A stretch of 64,000 bases of DNA from Neorhizobium petrolearium. GTDB lineage: Bacteria > Pseudomonadota > Alphaproteobacteria > Rhizobiales > Rhizobiaceae. The notes below the pieces were generated by a model. It worked only from the letters and a program-made list of their open reading frames with translations. It made no database searches and was not told where the DNA came from. The DNA lies in assembly GCF_017873175.1 (NCBI RefSeq), contig NZ_JAGGJW010000012.1, positions 124,001-188,000 of the forward strand, read 5' to 3'. Shown here one piece after another: positions 27,623-36,080 of this stretch; positions within the stretch are counted from its first letter, which is position 1; every line of letters starts with the position of its first letter. Made by a program: the position numbers and the translations under genes.

Positions 27623-28384
27623 ATGAACACGATTGCCGAAACGAGAACGAAGAGCCTGCTCTACCTCGAAAACGTCTCGGTCTCCTTTGACGGATTCAAG
27701 GCGCTGAATTCGCTTTCCTTCGTCGTCGAGCCAGGGGAACTCAGAGCCATCATCGGTCCGAACGGCGCCGGCAAGACGACGATGATGGACATCATCACCG
27801 GCAAGACCCGGCCGGATACCGGCACGGTGCTCTTCGAGGACCAAATTGACCTCACGAAGAAGGACGAGGCCGATATCGCCCAACTCGGCATCGGCCGGAA
27901 ATTCCAGAAGCCGACTGTCTTCGAAAGCCATACGGTCTGGGACAATCTGGAACTGGCGCTCAACCGCGACCGAGGCGTCTTCGCGACGCTGTTCTACACG
28001 CTCTCTCCAGAGGACAAGGCGCGGATTGAGGAGATCCTGGAAACGATCCGGCTTACCCATCGCAAGGACGAACTCGCCGCCAACCTGTCGCACGGCCAAA
28101 AACAGTGGCTGGAGATCGGCATGCTGCTTGCCCAGGAGCCGAAGCTGTTGCTGGTGGACGAGCCGGTCGCCGGCATGACGGATGCGGAGACGATCGAGAC
28201 TGCGGAGCTCTTGAAAGAGATCGCCAAGACACGATCGGTGGTCGTCGTCGAACACGACATGGGCTTCATCCGCGATCTCGGCGTCAAGGTGACGTGCCTT
28301 GCGGAAGGCTCGGTACTGGCGGAGGGCTCGATCGATTTCGTCTCGAACGATCCGAAGGTGATCGAGAACTATTTGGGGCGGTGA
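27623..28384 (+). CDS. urtD: Urea ABC transporter ATP-binding protein UrtD
   Basis: ATPase subunit (253 aa) of the urea importer, LivG type. Walker A is GPNGAGKTT, the signature region is NLSHGQKQWLEIGMLLAQEP, Walker B is LLLVDEPVAGMT, and the H-loop lies in VVVEHDMGFIRD. The ATG at 27623 is preferred over the frame start at 27575 because it gives the normal UrtD length and avoids overlap with urtC. urtE starts 2 bp after its stop. Confidence 0.95.
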   Translation: MNTIAETRTKSLLYLENVSVSFDGFKALNSLSFVVEPGELRAIIGPNGAGKTTMMDIITGKTRPDTGTVLFEDQIDLTKKDEADIAQLGIGRKFQKPTVFESHTVWDNLELALNRDRGVFATLFYTLSPEDKARIEEILETIRLTHRKDELAANLSHGQKQWLEIGMLLAQEPKLLLVDEPVAGMTDAETIETAELLKEIAKTRSVVVVEHDMGFIRDLGVKVTCLAEGSVLAEGSIDFVSNDPKVIENYLGR

Positions 28385-28386
28385 CC

Positions 28387-29082
28387 ATGCTGACAGTCAA
28401 CAATGTCAATCTTCACTATGGCGCGGCACAGGCGCTGCGGGGCGTCTCGATCACTGCCGACATGGGCAAGATCACCTGTGTGCTGGGGCGCAACGGCGTG
28501 GGGAAAAGCTCTCTTCTGCGCGCCATTACCGGCCAGCATGCAGTGAGTGCCGGTACGATCAGCTTTCAGGGCGAGGTGTTGAACGGCCTGCCGCCCTATG
28601 CGCGCGCCAAGCACGGGATCGGATATGTGCCGCAGGGGCGGGAAATCTTTCCGCTCCTTACGGTCCAGGAAAACCTGGAGAGCGGCTATGCGCCGCTCGC
28701 CCGTAAGGACAAGTTCATTCCCGATGAAATCTTCTCGCTGTTCCCAGTCTTGAAATCCATGCTCGGCCGTCGCGGCGGCGACCTTTCCGGCGGCCAGCAG
28801 CAACAGCTTGCAATCGGCCGCGCGATGGTGACGCGCCCCAAGATCCTCGTCTTGGACGAGCCAACGGAAGGCATCCAGCCATCGATCATCAAGGATATCG
28901 GCCGGGCAATCCGCTATCTCCGCGATAGCACCGGCATGGCCATTTTGCTGGTCGAGCAGTATCTCGATTTCTGCCGGGAGCTTGCCGATCAAGTCTACAT
29001 CATGGATCGCGGCGAGATCGTGCATGAAGGGGCCGCCGAAACACTGGATACGGCTGAAGCGAGGCGGCATCTGACTGTCTGA
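28387..29082 (+). CDS. urtE: Urea ABC transporter ATP-binding protein UrtE
   Basis: Second ATPase subunit (231 aa), LivF type. Walker A is GRNGVGKSS, the signature is LSGGQQQQLAIGRAMV, Walker B is ILVLDEPTEGIQP, and the switch segment is LLVEQYLDFCREL. The ATG at 28387 sits 2 bp after the urtD stop. It is the last urt gene; urease genes follow after an esterase gene, so urea uptake and hydrolysis are physically linked. Confidence 0.95.
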   Translation: MLTVNNVNLHYGAAQALRGVSITADMGKITCVLGRNGVGKSSLLRAITGQHAVSAGTISFQGEVLNGLPPYARAKHGIGYVPQGREIFPLLTVQENLESGYAPLARKDKFIPDEIFSLFPVLKSMLGRRGGDLSGGQQQQLAIGRAMVTRPKILVLDEPTEGIQPSIIKDIGRAIRYLRDSTGMAILLVEQYLDFCRELADQVYIMDRGEIVHEGAAETLDTAEARRHLTV

Positions 29083-29228
29083 TGCTAGTATTTCGCCGGT
29101 GAATGTTTGTATCGCATCGCAGTATTTCGTGCGTTTCATACCGGGATGATGTGTGTTACCAAGGCCGTGTTTAGGGCATATCCCGCTTATTGTTGACACA
29201 CCACTCTTGCACCCATGATGAGGCGCTG

Positions 29229-30434
29229 ATGGAATTTGCATGTGTTGCTGGTAGCTTTGCCAACACTGCTCTTACTCGCATGATCGCGGTAGGGGCTTTT
29301 TTCTTGGCTGCAAGCGGGGCCCATGCCGGTTGCGGCCAGCCGATGGAGCCGGGACGCCATCCGATGATTGTCGAGGCCGATGGCACCATTCGCTCTGCGG
29401 TCTATTTCATCCCATCCTCCTATAACGGCAAGGACAAGGTTCCGGTCGTTTTCGATTTCCATGGCAGCAACAGCAACCCAGACGGCCAACTGAACAGAAG
29501 CTCGTGGGACAAGGTCGCGGAAAAGAACGGCTTCATTGTCGTTGCGCCGCAAGGCAGCCTGCCCGGCAAGTTTACCGGCACCTATGCCTGGAACGTTCCT
29601 TTTGTGACCACGCAAGCGGGCGGCCTCGACGAGATCGCCTTCATTCAGCAGGCGTTGAAGACCGTCAAGGAGGAATTCTGTATTGATCCGGCCCGCATCT
29701 ACGGATCGGGTTATTCCGGCGGCGGTCGCATGCTCTCGGCCTATCTCTGCTCCGGCCGTGATGATTTTGCCGCTGTCGGCGTCGTGCATTCATTGCGTGC
29801 CGGCCGCCCCGTGGAGATCGGCGGAAAATGGGCGCCGGATCAGGCCAATTGCAATCCGGCCCGCCCCGTCTCGATCATGGCTTTCGCCGGCCTGAAGGAC
29901 ACGGCGAATCCTTACGCCGGCGGCGGCAGCGCTTACTGGCAATACGGTTTCAAAGTAGCGATCCAGCGCTGGACGGAACTGGACGGCTGCAAAGGCGACG
30001 GCAATCCCAAGACCGTCGAGGATGTTACGTTCAGCCTCTACAGCGCCTGCAAAAGCGGTGCGCGCATTGCATCCTATGTCTTTGCCAATGGGACGCATGC
30101 CTGGCCGAAGCAGGCTCCCGCGACGGAAGCCGTGCTGGCGGCCGCCAAGGACGGCGCCGCGAGCGTCGTCCCGGCTGTGTCCGTCGCGTCCGCCAAGCCC
30201 GCGTTCGATCCGAATGTTGATCCTGCCTCGCGGATGTGGGAGTTCTTCGGTAAGGCCGACAGTACCGATGTCGTCGCCACCGCCGTCCCGGCCAAGATCA
30301 GCTCCGGGACTGCGTCTGGCACGGGTGTTGCATCGGACTGCGGAACGCAAGCCGATCTTCAGGGGAATACGTGCGACAGCAGCCAGCCGACCGATATGCG
30401 CCACAGCGGGCAAGAGGGGCGGGGCGCCTTGTAA
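29229..30434 (+). CDS. Secreted PHB-depolymerase/feruloyl-esterase-like hydrolase
   Basis: A 401-aa alpha/beta hydrolase of the Esterase_PHB/LpqC type. A signal peptide spans about residues 1-33 (cleavage near GAHAG). The nucleophile elbow is GYSGGG and the probable catalytic His lies in FANGTHAWPK, so it is a serine esterase of the periplasm or outside. The start at 29229 is a choice: a GAGG stands upstream, and an ATG at 29280 would also retain a signal peptide. The last 55 residues are Ser/Thr/Ala-rich, unlike the catalytic domain, and their codons overlap the 5' end of ureD by 64 bp in another frame. The substrate is unknown. Confidence 0.8.
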   Translation: MEFACVAGSFANTALTRMIAVGAFFLAASGAHAGCGQPMEPGRHPMIVEADGTIRSAVYFIPSSYNGKDKVPVVFDFHGSNSNPDGQLNRSSWDKVAEKNGFIVVAPQGSLPGKFTGTYAWNVPFVTTQAGGLDEIAFIQQALKTVKEEFCIDPARIYGSGYSGGGRMLSAYLCSGRDDFAAVGVVHSLRAGRPVEIGGKWAPDQANCNPARPVSIMAFAGLKDTANPYAGGGSAYWQYGFKVAIQRWTELDGCKGDGNPKTVEDVTFSLYSACKSGARIASYVFANGTHAWPKQAPATEAVLAAAKDGAASVVPAVSVASAKPAFDPNVDPASRMWEFFGKADSTDVVATAVPAKISSGTASGTGVASDCGTQADLQGNTCDSSQPTDMRHSGQEGRGAL

Positions 30435-31216
30435 CCAAGGCTTTCGGCGGGCGCACGAAGCTTGCCGAGTTCTTCCAGGAAGGCTGCGCAAAAATACGCC
30501 TTCCGGAGACATTTTCGCCTGAAATGGAGGCGATCCTCATCAATACGTCAGGGGGGCTGACGGGCGGCGACGCGATCGAATGGTCCGTCGCCGCTACGGC
30601 TTCCACGAAGCTTTCGATCACCACCCAGGCGAACGAGAAGATTTATAAGGCTGCCGCCGGGACGGCCTCCGTATCCACCCATATCACCGTGGGCAAAGAT
30701 GCTTGCCTCCACTGGCTTCCTCAGGAAACCATCCTTTTCGACCAGGCTTCACTGACGCGCAGGCTCGACGTCGATCTTGCCGAAACCTGCGAATTCCTGG
30801 CCGTCGAAGCCGTGCTGCTTGGTCGCAAGGCCATGGGCGAGGCGGTCCGTGGCGGTTTCTTCCGCGATCGCTGGCGGGTGCGCCGGTCAGGCAGGCTCAT
30901 CCACGCCGAAGAGATGAAATTCGAAGGTGAGATCCAGCGTCTCACAGACGCTGCGGCGGTGCTGTCAGGCCAGGTCGCCTTCGCAACCCTTTTCTATTCC
31001 GGCCCGCTTGCCGAGGTGCTTTTCCCGAAACTGAGAGCTTGCCTCGCCGGGACGTCGGGCGGGTCGAGCCCTTGGACTGGCGGAGCCAGCCACTGGAACG
31101 GCAAGCTGGTCGCCCGGCTTGTGGCGCCGACAGGATTCGAGCTCAGAAAAATCCTGGTACCGGCAATTTCCGTATTGCGTAACGGCGCTCCAGTGCCGAA
31201 AGTCTGGAACATCTGA
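30371..31216 (+). CDS. ureD: Urease accessory protein UreD (UreH)
   Basis: Nickel-delivery chaperone (281 aa) that binds the urease apoprotein together with UreF and UreG. Family segments are RTKLAEFFQEGCAKIRLP, ILINTSGGLTGGD and the C-terminal LRNGAPVPKVWNI. The start is a GTG at 30371 with AGGGG 5 bp upstream; it lies inside the 3' end of the esterase gene. This gives the standard N-terminus (PQRARGAGRLV), so the overlap is probably real. ureA follows 18 bp later. Confidence 0.93.
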   Translation: MRQQPADRYAPQRARGAGRLVTKAFGGRTKLAEFFQEGCAKIRLPETFSPEMEAILINTSGGLTGGDAIEWSVAATASTKLSITTQANEKIYKAAAGTASVSTHITVGKDACLHWLPQETILFDQASLTRRLDVDLAETCEFLAVEAVLLGRKAMGEAVRGGFFRDRWRVRRSGRLIHAEEMKFEGEIQRLTDAAAVLSGQVAFATLFYSGPLAEVLFPKLRACLAGTSGGSSPWTGGASHWNGKLVARLVAPTGFELRKILVPAISVLRNGAPVPKVWNI

Positions 31217-31234
31217 TCTTATTGCGGGATTCCC

Positions 31235-31537
31235 ATGAACCTCACTCCCAGAGAAAAAGACAAGCTTCTGATCTCCATGGCGGCGATCGTCGCCCGCCGC
31301 CGGCTCGAACGCGGCGTCAAGCTCAACTATCCGGAAGCGGTGGCGCTGATCACCGACTTCGTCGTGGAAGGTGCGAGAGATGGCCGCTCGGTTGCCGATC
31401 TCATGGAAGCCGGTGCGCATGTCGTTACCCGCGATCAGGTGATGGAAGGGATAGCCGAGATGATCCACGACGTGCAGGTGGAAGCGACTTTTCCGGACGG
31501 GACCAAGCTCGTCACCGTGCATGAACCGATACGTTAA
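31235..31537 (+). CDS. ureA: Urease gamma subunit
   Basis: Smallest structural subunit of nickel urease (100 aa, standard length). Nearly invariant segments are MNLTPREKDKLLISMAA, RGVKLNYPEAVALI and FPDGTKLVTVHEPI. The cytoplasmic enzyme (UreABC)3 hydrolyses urea to ammonia and carbamate. ureB starts 19 bp after the stop with GGGAG upstream. Confidence 0.97.
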   Translation: MNLTPREKDKLLISMAAIVARRRLERGVKLNYPEAVALITDFVVEGARDGRSVADLMEAGAHVVTRDQVMEGIAEMIHDVQVEATFPDGTKLVTVHEPIR

Positions 31538-31556
31538 TTCACTGGGAGATTGAATC

Positions 31557-31862
31557 ATGATTCCGGGCGAAGTGATTGCAATAGAAGGTGAAATCGAGCT
31601 CAATGCCGGTGCGCCAACCGTTGCCGTCGAAGTATCCAACACCGGCGACAGGCCGGTTCAGGTGGGCAGCCATTACCACTTCTTCGAGACCAACAATGCT
31701 CTCTCCTTCGACCGGGAAAAGGCGCGCGGCATGCGGCTCGATATCCCGGCAGGGACCGCAGTCCGCTTTGAGCCCGGTCAGACACGTTCCGTCACGCTGA
31801 TCCCGCTTTCGGGCAAGCGCGCCGTCTATGGCTTTCAGCAGAAGATCATGGGTGCACTGTGA
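31557..31862 (+). CDS. ureB: Urease beta subunit
   Basis: Beta structural subunit of urease (101 aa, standard length). Typical segments are MIPGEVIAIEGEIELNAG, VGSHYHFFETNNALSFDR and the C-terminal ALSGKRAVYGF-like run. The stop overlaps the next gene by GTGA (31859-31862), so an unrelated secreted-protein gene is translationally coupled to it. Confidence 0.97.
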   Translation: MIPGEVIAIEGEIELNAGAPTVAVEVSNTGDRPVQVGSHYHFFETNNALSFDREKARGMRLDIPAGTAVRFEPGQTRSVTLIPLSGKRAVYGFQQKIMGAL

Positions 31863-32266
31863 AATTGACGATTGCCCCCGCCATTCTGGCGTTTTCCGCT
31901 CTTCCCGTCCTCGCTCAGGAGCCGAAACCTGACTGCAAGAACCCGATCACGCAGATGGAGATGACCTATTGCGAAGAACAGGAGTTGGATGCCGCCGACA
32001 AGATACTCAATACGGAGTATCAGAAGGCCCGCAAGGCCATGAAGACCTGGGACGCCGATGCGGAGGGGAGTTTCAAGGGGGCTGAAGATGCGCTCGTAAA
32101 GGCGCAGCGCGCCTGGATTGCCTATCGCGATGCGCAGTGCGCATCCTATGGATTCCAGGCCCGCGGCGGCACGATGGAGCCGATGCTCATCTACGGTTGC
32201 CAGGCGGAGCTTACCCGCAAGCGTACCTACGAACTCAAAGACCTGATCGAGGCTATGGGGAACTGA
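31859..32266 (+). CDS. LprI/DUF1311-family secreted protein inside the urease operon
   Basis: A 135-aa protein with a short Sec signal peptide (residues 1-19, ending LPVLAQ) and the LprI N-terminal (DUF1311) pattern: DCKNPITQMEMTYCEEQELDAAD, then a long helix and AQRAWIAYRDAQCASYG, with four cysteines that could form disulfides. LprI of Mycobacterium inhibits lysozyme, but most family members are uncharacterised. The start is a GTG at 31859 overlapping the ureB stop. ureC follows after 56 bp. A periplasmic protein embedded among cytoplasmic urease subunits is unexpected; no urease role is claimed. Confidence 0.8.
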   Translation: MKLTIAPAILAFSALPVLAQEPKPDCKNPITQMEMTYCEEQELDAADKILNTEYQKARKAMKTWDADAEGSFKGAEDALVKAQRAWIAYRDAQCASYGFQARGGTMEPMLIYGCQAELTRKRTYELKDLIEAMGN

Positions 32267-32322
32267 GTTCCCCATGAGCGTACCGTTTTTGAAACTGGCC
32301 GAAATTCAAAGGTAGACCGACC

Positions 32323-34032
32323 ATGCCCCACAAGATGTCCCGCGCCGCCTATGCCAGCATGTTCGGTCCGACCGTGGGCGACAAGGTGAGGCTGGCCGAT
32401 ACCGAGCTCTTCATCGAGGTAGAGAAGGACTTCACTACCTATGGCGAGGAGGTGAAGTTCGGCGGCGGCAAGGTCATCCGCGACGGTATGGGCCAGAGCC
32501 AGGCGACGCGGGCGGAGGGCGCGGTCGACACCGTGATCACCAATGCGCTGATTGTCGACCATTCCGGCGTCTACAAGGCTGATGTCGGTCTCAAGGACGG
32601 CCGCATCCATGCGATCGGCAAGGCTGGCAATCCGGATACGCAGCCGGGTGTGACGATCATCGTCGGCCCCTCGACCGAGGCGATCGCCGGCGAGGGCAAG
32701 ATACTGACCGCCGGCGGTATGGATGCGCATATCCATTTCATCTGCCCGCAGCAGATCGAGGAAGCACTGATGAGCGGCGTCACCTGCATGCTGGGCGGCG
32801 GCACCGGCCCGGCGCACGGCACGCTTGCCACCACCTGCACCGGCGCCTGGCATATCGAGCGGATGATCGAGAGCTTCGATGCTTTCCCGATGAACCTCGC
32901 ACTTGCCGGCAAAGGCAATGCGTCACTGCCGAAGCCGCTCGAAGAGATGATCCTGTCTGGCGCCTCTTCGCTCAAGTTGCACGAGGATTGGGGGACGACA
33001 CCGGCCGCGATCGACAACTGCCTGACAGTCGCCGACCAGTACGACGTGCAGGTGATGATCCATACGGATACATTGAACGAGAGCGGTTTCGTGGAGGATA
33101 CGGTCGCAGCCATCAAGGGCCGCACCATCCACGCCTTCCATACCGAGGGGGCGGGTGGCGGCCACGCGCCGGATATCATCAAGGTCTGCGGCCAGCCCAA
33201 CGTTATCCCGTCCTCCACCAACCCGACCCGGCCCTATACCGTCAACACGCTCGCCGAGCATCTCGACATGCTGATGGTCTGCCATCACCTGTCGCCGTCC
33301 ATCCCGGAAGATATCGCCTTTGCCGAAAGCCGCATCCGCAAGGAAACGATCGCGGCGGAAGACATCCTGCACGATATCGGCGCCTTCTCGATCATTTCTT
33401 CGGACAGCCAGGCCATGGGCCGTGTCGGGGAAGTGGCGATCCGCACCTGGCAGACCGCCGACAAGATGAAGCGCCAGCGCGGTCGCCTGTCGCAGGAAAC
33501 AGGCGACAACGACAATTTCCGCGTCAAGCGCTACATCGCCAAGTATACGATCAACCCGGCGATCGCTCACGGTATCAGCCACGAGATAGGCTCGGTCGAG
33601 GTCGGCAAGCGCGCCGATCTCGTACTCTGGAACCCGGCCTTTTTCGGCGTGAAGCCGGAGATGGTACTGCTCGGAGGCTCGATTGCGGCTGCCCCGATGG
33701 GCGACCCAAACGCCTCGATCCCGACGCCGCAGCCGATGCACTACCGGCCGATGTTTGCCGCCTACGGAAAGCTGAGGACGAATTCCTCGATTACCTTCGT
33801 CAGCCAGGCATCGCTCGATGCCGGCCTGTCCCAGCGCCTGGGCGTTGCCAAGAAACTGGTGGCGGTGAAGAACGTCCGTGGTGGTATTTCGAAGGCGTCG
33901 ATGATTCACAATTCGGCGACCCCGCATGTGGAGGTCGATCCTGAGACCTACGAAGTCCGGGCGGATGGGGAACTCCTGACCTGCGAGCCAGCCACCGTGC
34001 TGCCGATGGCTCAGCGTTACTTCCTGTTCTGA
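32323..34032 (+). CDS. ureC: Urease alpha (catalytic) subunit
   Basis: Catalytic subunit of urease (569 aa, standard length). All active-site landmarks are present: the metal-binding HIHF near residue 134, the carbamylated-lysine segment SLKLHEDWGTTP, HTDTLNESGFVEDT, the histidine-rich EGAGGGHAPDIIKV, the mobile-flap region VCHHLSPSIPEDI, and the aspartate ligand in SSDSQAMGRVGE. It is therefore expected to be active once UreDEFG insert nickel. A peroxiredoxin gene separates it from ureEFG. Confidence 0.98.
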   Translation: MPHKMSRAAYASMFGPTVGDKVRLADTELFIEVEKDFTTYGEEVKFGGGKVIRDGMGQSQATRAEGAVDTVITNALIVDHSGVYKADVGLKDGRIHAIGKAGNPDTQPGVTIIVGPSTEAIAGEGKILTAGGMDAHIHFICPQQIEEALMSGVTCMLGGGTGPAHGTLATTCTGAWHIERMIESFDAFPMNLALAGKGNASLPKPLEEMILSGASSLKLHEDWGTTPAAIDNCLTVADQYDVQVMIHTDTLNESGFVEDTVAAIKGRTIHAFHTEGAGGGHAPDIIKVCGQPNVIPSSTNPTRPYTVNTLAEHLDMLMVCHHLSPSIPEDIAFAESRIRKETIAAEDILHDIGAFSIISSDSQAMGRVGEVAIRTWQTADKMKRQRGRLSQETGDNDNFRVKRYIAKYTINPAIAHGISHEIGSVEVGKRADLVLWNPAFFGVKPEMVLLGGSIAAAPMGDPNASIPTPQPMHYRPMFAAYGKLRTNSSITFVSQASLDAGLSQRLGVAKKLVAVKNVRGGISKASMIHNSATPHVEVDPETYEVRADGELLTCEPATVLPMAQRYFLF

Positions 34033-34232
34033 GATCGAATTCAAGGCGTAAGCGATAATGGACCGGTGGACATCGACCGGTTCGTTGTTACTCATGTATG
34101 CATTGAGCGCATGGCTGTTATGTCGCAGACCTTTGATGCTGCACTGCAAGATATTTTACGTTAGTTTTTGTCGTCTCATTCAGGCGGTCGCCCAAGCCGT
34201 CGATTTTCCACGATTTCAGGAGAGTTGAATCC

Positions 34233-34775
34233 ATGCTTATTGGAAAACGTATTCCCAATGTGACGTTCCGGACCCGCGTGCGCGACGAATCGATCGGCGG
34301 TCCGAATCCATTCCGTTGGGAAGATAAGACGACTGCAGATTATTTCGCTGGAAAACGCGTCGTACTCTTCTCTCTCCCCGGCGCTTTCACGCCGACCTGC
34401 TCGACCTATCAGCTGCCGGATTTCGAAAAGCTTGCCGGCGAGTTCAAGGCGGAAGGCATCGATGAGATCTACTGCATCTCCGTCAACGACGCCTTCGTCA
34501 TGAATGCCTGGGGAAAGAGCCAGAACCTCGAAAAGGTCAAGCTCATCCCGGATGGTTCGGGTGAATTCACCCGCAAGATGGGCATGCTGGTCGCCAAGGA
34601 CAATCTCGGCTTCGGCATGCGTTCCTGGCGTTATGCGGCCATCATCAATGACGGCATCGTCGAGCAGTGGTTCGAGGAGGAAGGTTATTCCGACAACTGC
34701 GATTCCGATCCCTACGGTGTTTCTTCTCCGCAAAACATCCTGGAAAATCTGAAGTCGACCAAGATCGCCGCTTGA
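34233..34775 (+). CDS. Peroxiredoxin (Prx5/AhpE-like atypical two-Cys type)
   Basis: A 180-aa thiol peroxidase of the Prx5/PMP20 group that reduces H2O2 and alkyl hydroperoxides in the cytoplasm. The peroxidatic Cys lies in PGAFTPTCSTYQLP. Further cysteines in EIYCISVND and DNCDSDPYG may include a resolving residue. It has GGAGAG upstream, a 200-bp leader after ureC, and a strong terminator after it, so it is probably an independent unit placed within the urease cluster. Confidence 0.92.
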   Translation: MLIGKRIPNVTFRTRVRDESIGGPNPFRWEDKTTADYFAGKRVVLFSLPGAFTPTCSTYQLPDFEKLAGEFKAEGIDEIYCISVNDAFVMNAWGKSQNLEKVKLIPDGSGEFTRKMGMLVAKDNLGFGMRSWRYAAIINDGIVEQWFEEEGYSDNCDSDPYGVSSPQNILENLKSTKIAA

Positions 34776-34799
34776 TCTGGTGCATTCCGCTTCACCCGG

Positions 34800-34826
34800 A
34801 ACCCGGACTCGCGTCCGGGTTTTTTG
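34800..34826 (+). terminator. Strong Rho-independent terminator between the peroxiredoxin gene and ureE
   Basis: A 9-bp stem AACCCGGAC / GTCCGGGTT with a TCGC loop (34800-34821) runs directly into a T-run (34820-34825). It is 25 bp after the peroxiredoxin stop. ureEFG downstream would therefore need a promoter of their own or read-through. Confidence 0.88.
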
Positions 34827-34898
34827 TTGACTCCAAAGCTCTTGCTCGCGGCGGCAAGCTCCGCAATGATGCGGTTTTCGCAGACAGACGAGTGTCCC

Positions 34899-35360
34899 AT
34901 GCAGCATATCCGTTCCTACCATCCCGCCGGCGTCATCACTGAGCCGCCCGTCGACGTCGTGTCCTTGCCGCATGACCTGCGTCATCTGCGCCGCAAGCTG
35001 CTGCATCTTTCGAACGGCGATATGGTAATGCTCGACCTTAAGGATGCAGTGCTCTTCCACCACGGGGACCGTCTGGTGCTCGACAATGGCGACACTGTCG
35101 AGGTGCGAGCCGCACCCGAAAAGCTCTTCGAGGTGAAGGCGCGCGACACGCTGCACCTGATCGAGCTTGCCTGGCATCTCGGCAACCGGCATCTTTCGGC
35201 GCAGATCGAGGAAGGCCGTATCCTCATCCTGCGCGATCACGTGATCCGGTCCATGCTCGAAGGGCTCGGCGCGATCGTGACGGAAGTTGAGGAACCGTTC
35301 CAGCCGGCTCGCGGTGCCTACCATTCCCATGGTGGGCATTCCCATGGCCATCATGATTGA
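34899..35360 (+). CDS. ureE: Urease accessory nickel metallochaperone UreE
   Basis: Nickel-binding chaperone (153 aa) that supplies Ni(II) to the UreDFG complex. Core motifs are DVVSLPHDLRHLRRKLLH and DTLHLIELAWHLGNRH. The C-terminus is a short His-rich tail (HSHGGHSHGHHD) that can bind several nickel ions. The ATG at 34899 gives the family start MQHIRSYHPAG; the longer frame to 34824 begins inside the upstream terminator and is rejected. ureF starts 7 bp after the stop. Confidence 0.93.
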   Translation: MQHIRSYHPAGVITEPPVDVVSLPHDLRHLRRKLLHLSNGDMVMLDLKDAVLFHHGDRLVLDNGDTVEVRAAPEKLFEVKARDTLHLIELAWHLGNRHLSAQIEEGRILILRDHVIRSMLEGLGAIVTEVEEPFQPARGAYHSHGGHSHGHHD

Positions 35361-35366
35361 GCCTGC

Positions 35367-36038
35367 ATGAGCCAGGGCCTCGATACACCGGCGCTGCTGA
35401 GACTGATGGCCTGGTTGTCGCCGGCCTTCCCGATCGGCGGTTTCGCCTGGTCCGGCGGGCTGGAGCGGGCCGCATTCGACGGCCTGGTGAAAGATGCAGG
35501 CAGTCTGACCGATTGGGTTTCGACCCTGCTGCAGCATGGTGCGTTGTGGAACGATGCGGTGTTGTTTGCAGAAGCCTGGCGGCAGTTCGGGGATGAGGCT
35601 TCGCTGAAAGAGACAGCGGAGCTGGCGCTGGCGCTGGCCGGTTCGGCGGAGCGGTTCACCGAGACGCTCTCGCTCGGCAAAGCTTTTGTTGTCGCAGCCT
35701 CCGCCTGGCCGCATCCGGCTTTCGATCGCCTGCCGAAAGACGTTCCGCTTCCGGTCGCTGTCGGTTCGGTGGCTGCCGCACATGGCGTCCCGTTGGACCA
35801 GGCACTTGCTGCCTATCTGCATGCAATGGTCTCGCAATCGGTCTCGGCCGGCATCCGGCTTGGCGTCTGCGGGCAGACGGAGGGAGTCAAGGTCCTCGCA
35901 GAACTGGAAGGGTTGATCGGAGAGGTTGCCAGGCATGCCGCGCGGGCGACCACGGATAATCTCGGCGGTGCCACGGTGCAGGCGGAGATTGCATCACTCC
36001 GACATGAAACACAAAACACGCGGCTTTTCCGTTCTTAG
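35367..36038 (+). CDS. ureF: Urease accessory protein UreF
   Basis: All-helical accessory protein (223 aa) that binds UreD and UreG and gates GTP-dependent nickel insertion. Recognised by the N-terminal LMAWLSPAFPIGGFAWSGGLE, the central SVAAAHGVPLDQALAAYLHAM, and the conserved GQTEG region. It starts 7 bp after ureE, and ureG follows after 42 bp. No anomaly is seen. Confidence 0.93.
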   Translation: MSQGLDTPALLRLMAWLSPAFPIGGFAWSGGLERAAFDGLVKDAGSLTDWVSTLLQHGALWNDAVLFAEAWRQFGDEASLKETAELALALAGSAERFTETLSLGKAFVVAASAWPHPAFDRLPKDVPLPVAVGSVAAAHGVPLDQALAAYLHAMVSQSVSAGIRLGVCGQTEGVKVLAELEGLIGEVARHAARATTDNLGGATVQAEIASLRHETQNTRLFRS

Positions 36039-36080
36039 GAACAGGCTAAAGCTGGTCAGGAAAATGAGAAAGGACGGCAT

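Noticed and set aside
34070..34100. ACCGGT-N8-ACCGGT hairpin after ureC
   Set aside because: The stem is only 6 bp without a T-run; too weak to call a terminator.
32923..34149. 408-codon minus-strand frame opposite ureC
   Set aside because: Antisense shadow of the conserved urease catalytic subunit.
34176..35936. 586-codon minus-strand frame opposite the peroxiredoxin gene, ureE and ureF
   Set aside because: It spans several real plus-strand genes and a terminator; no recognisable protein.
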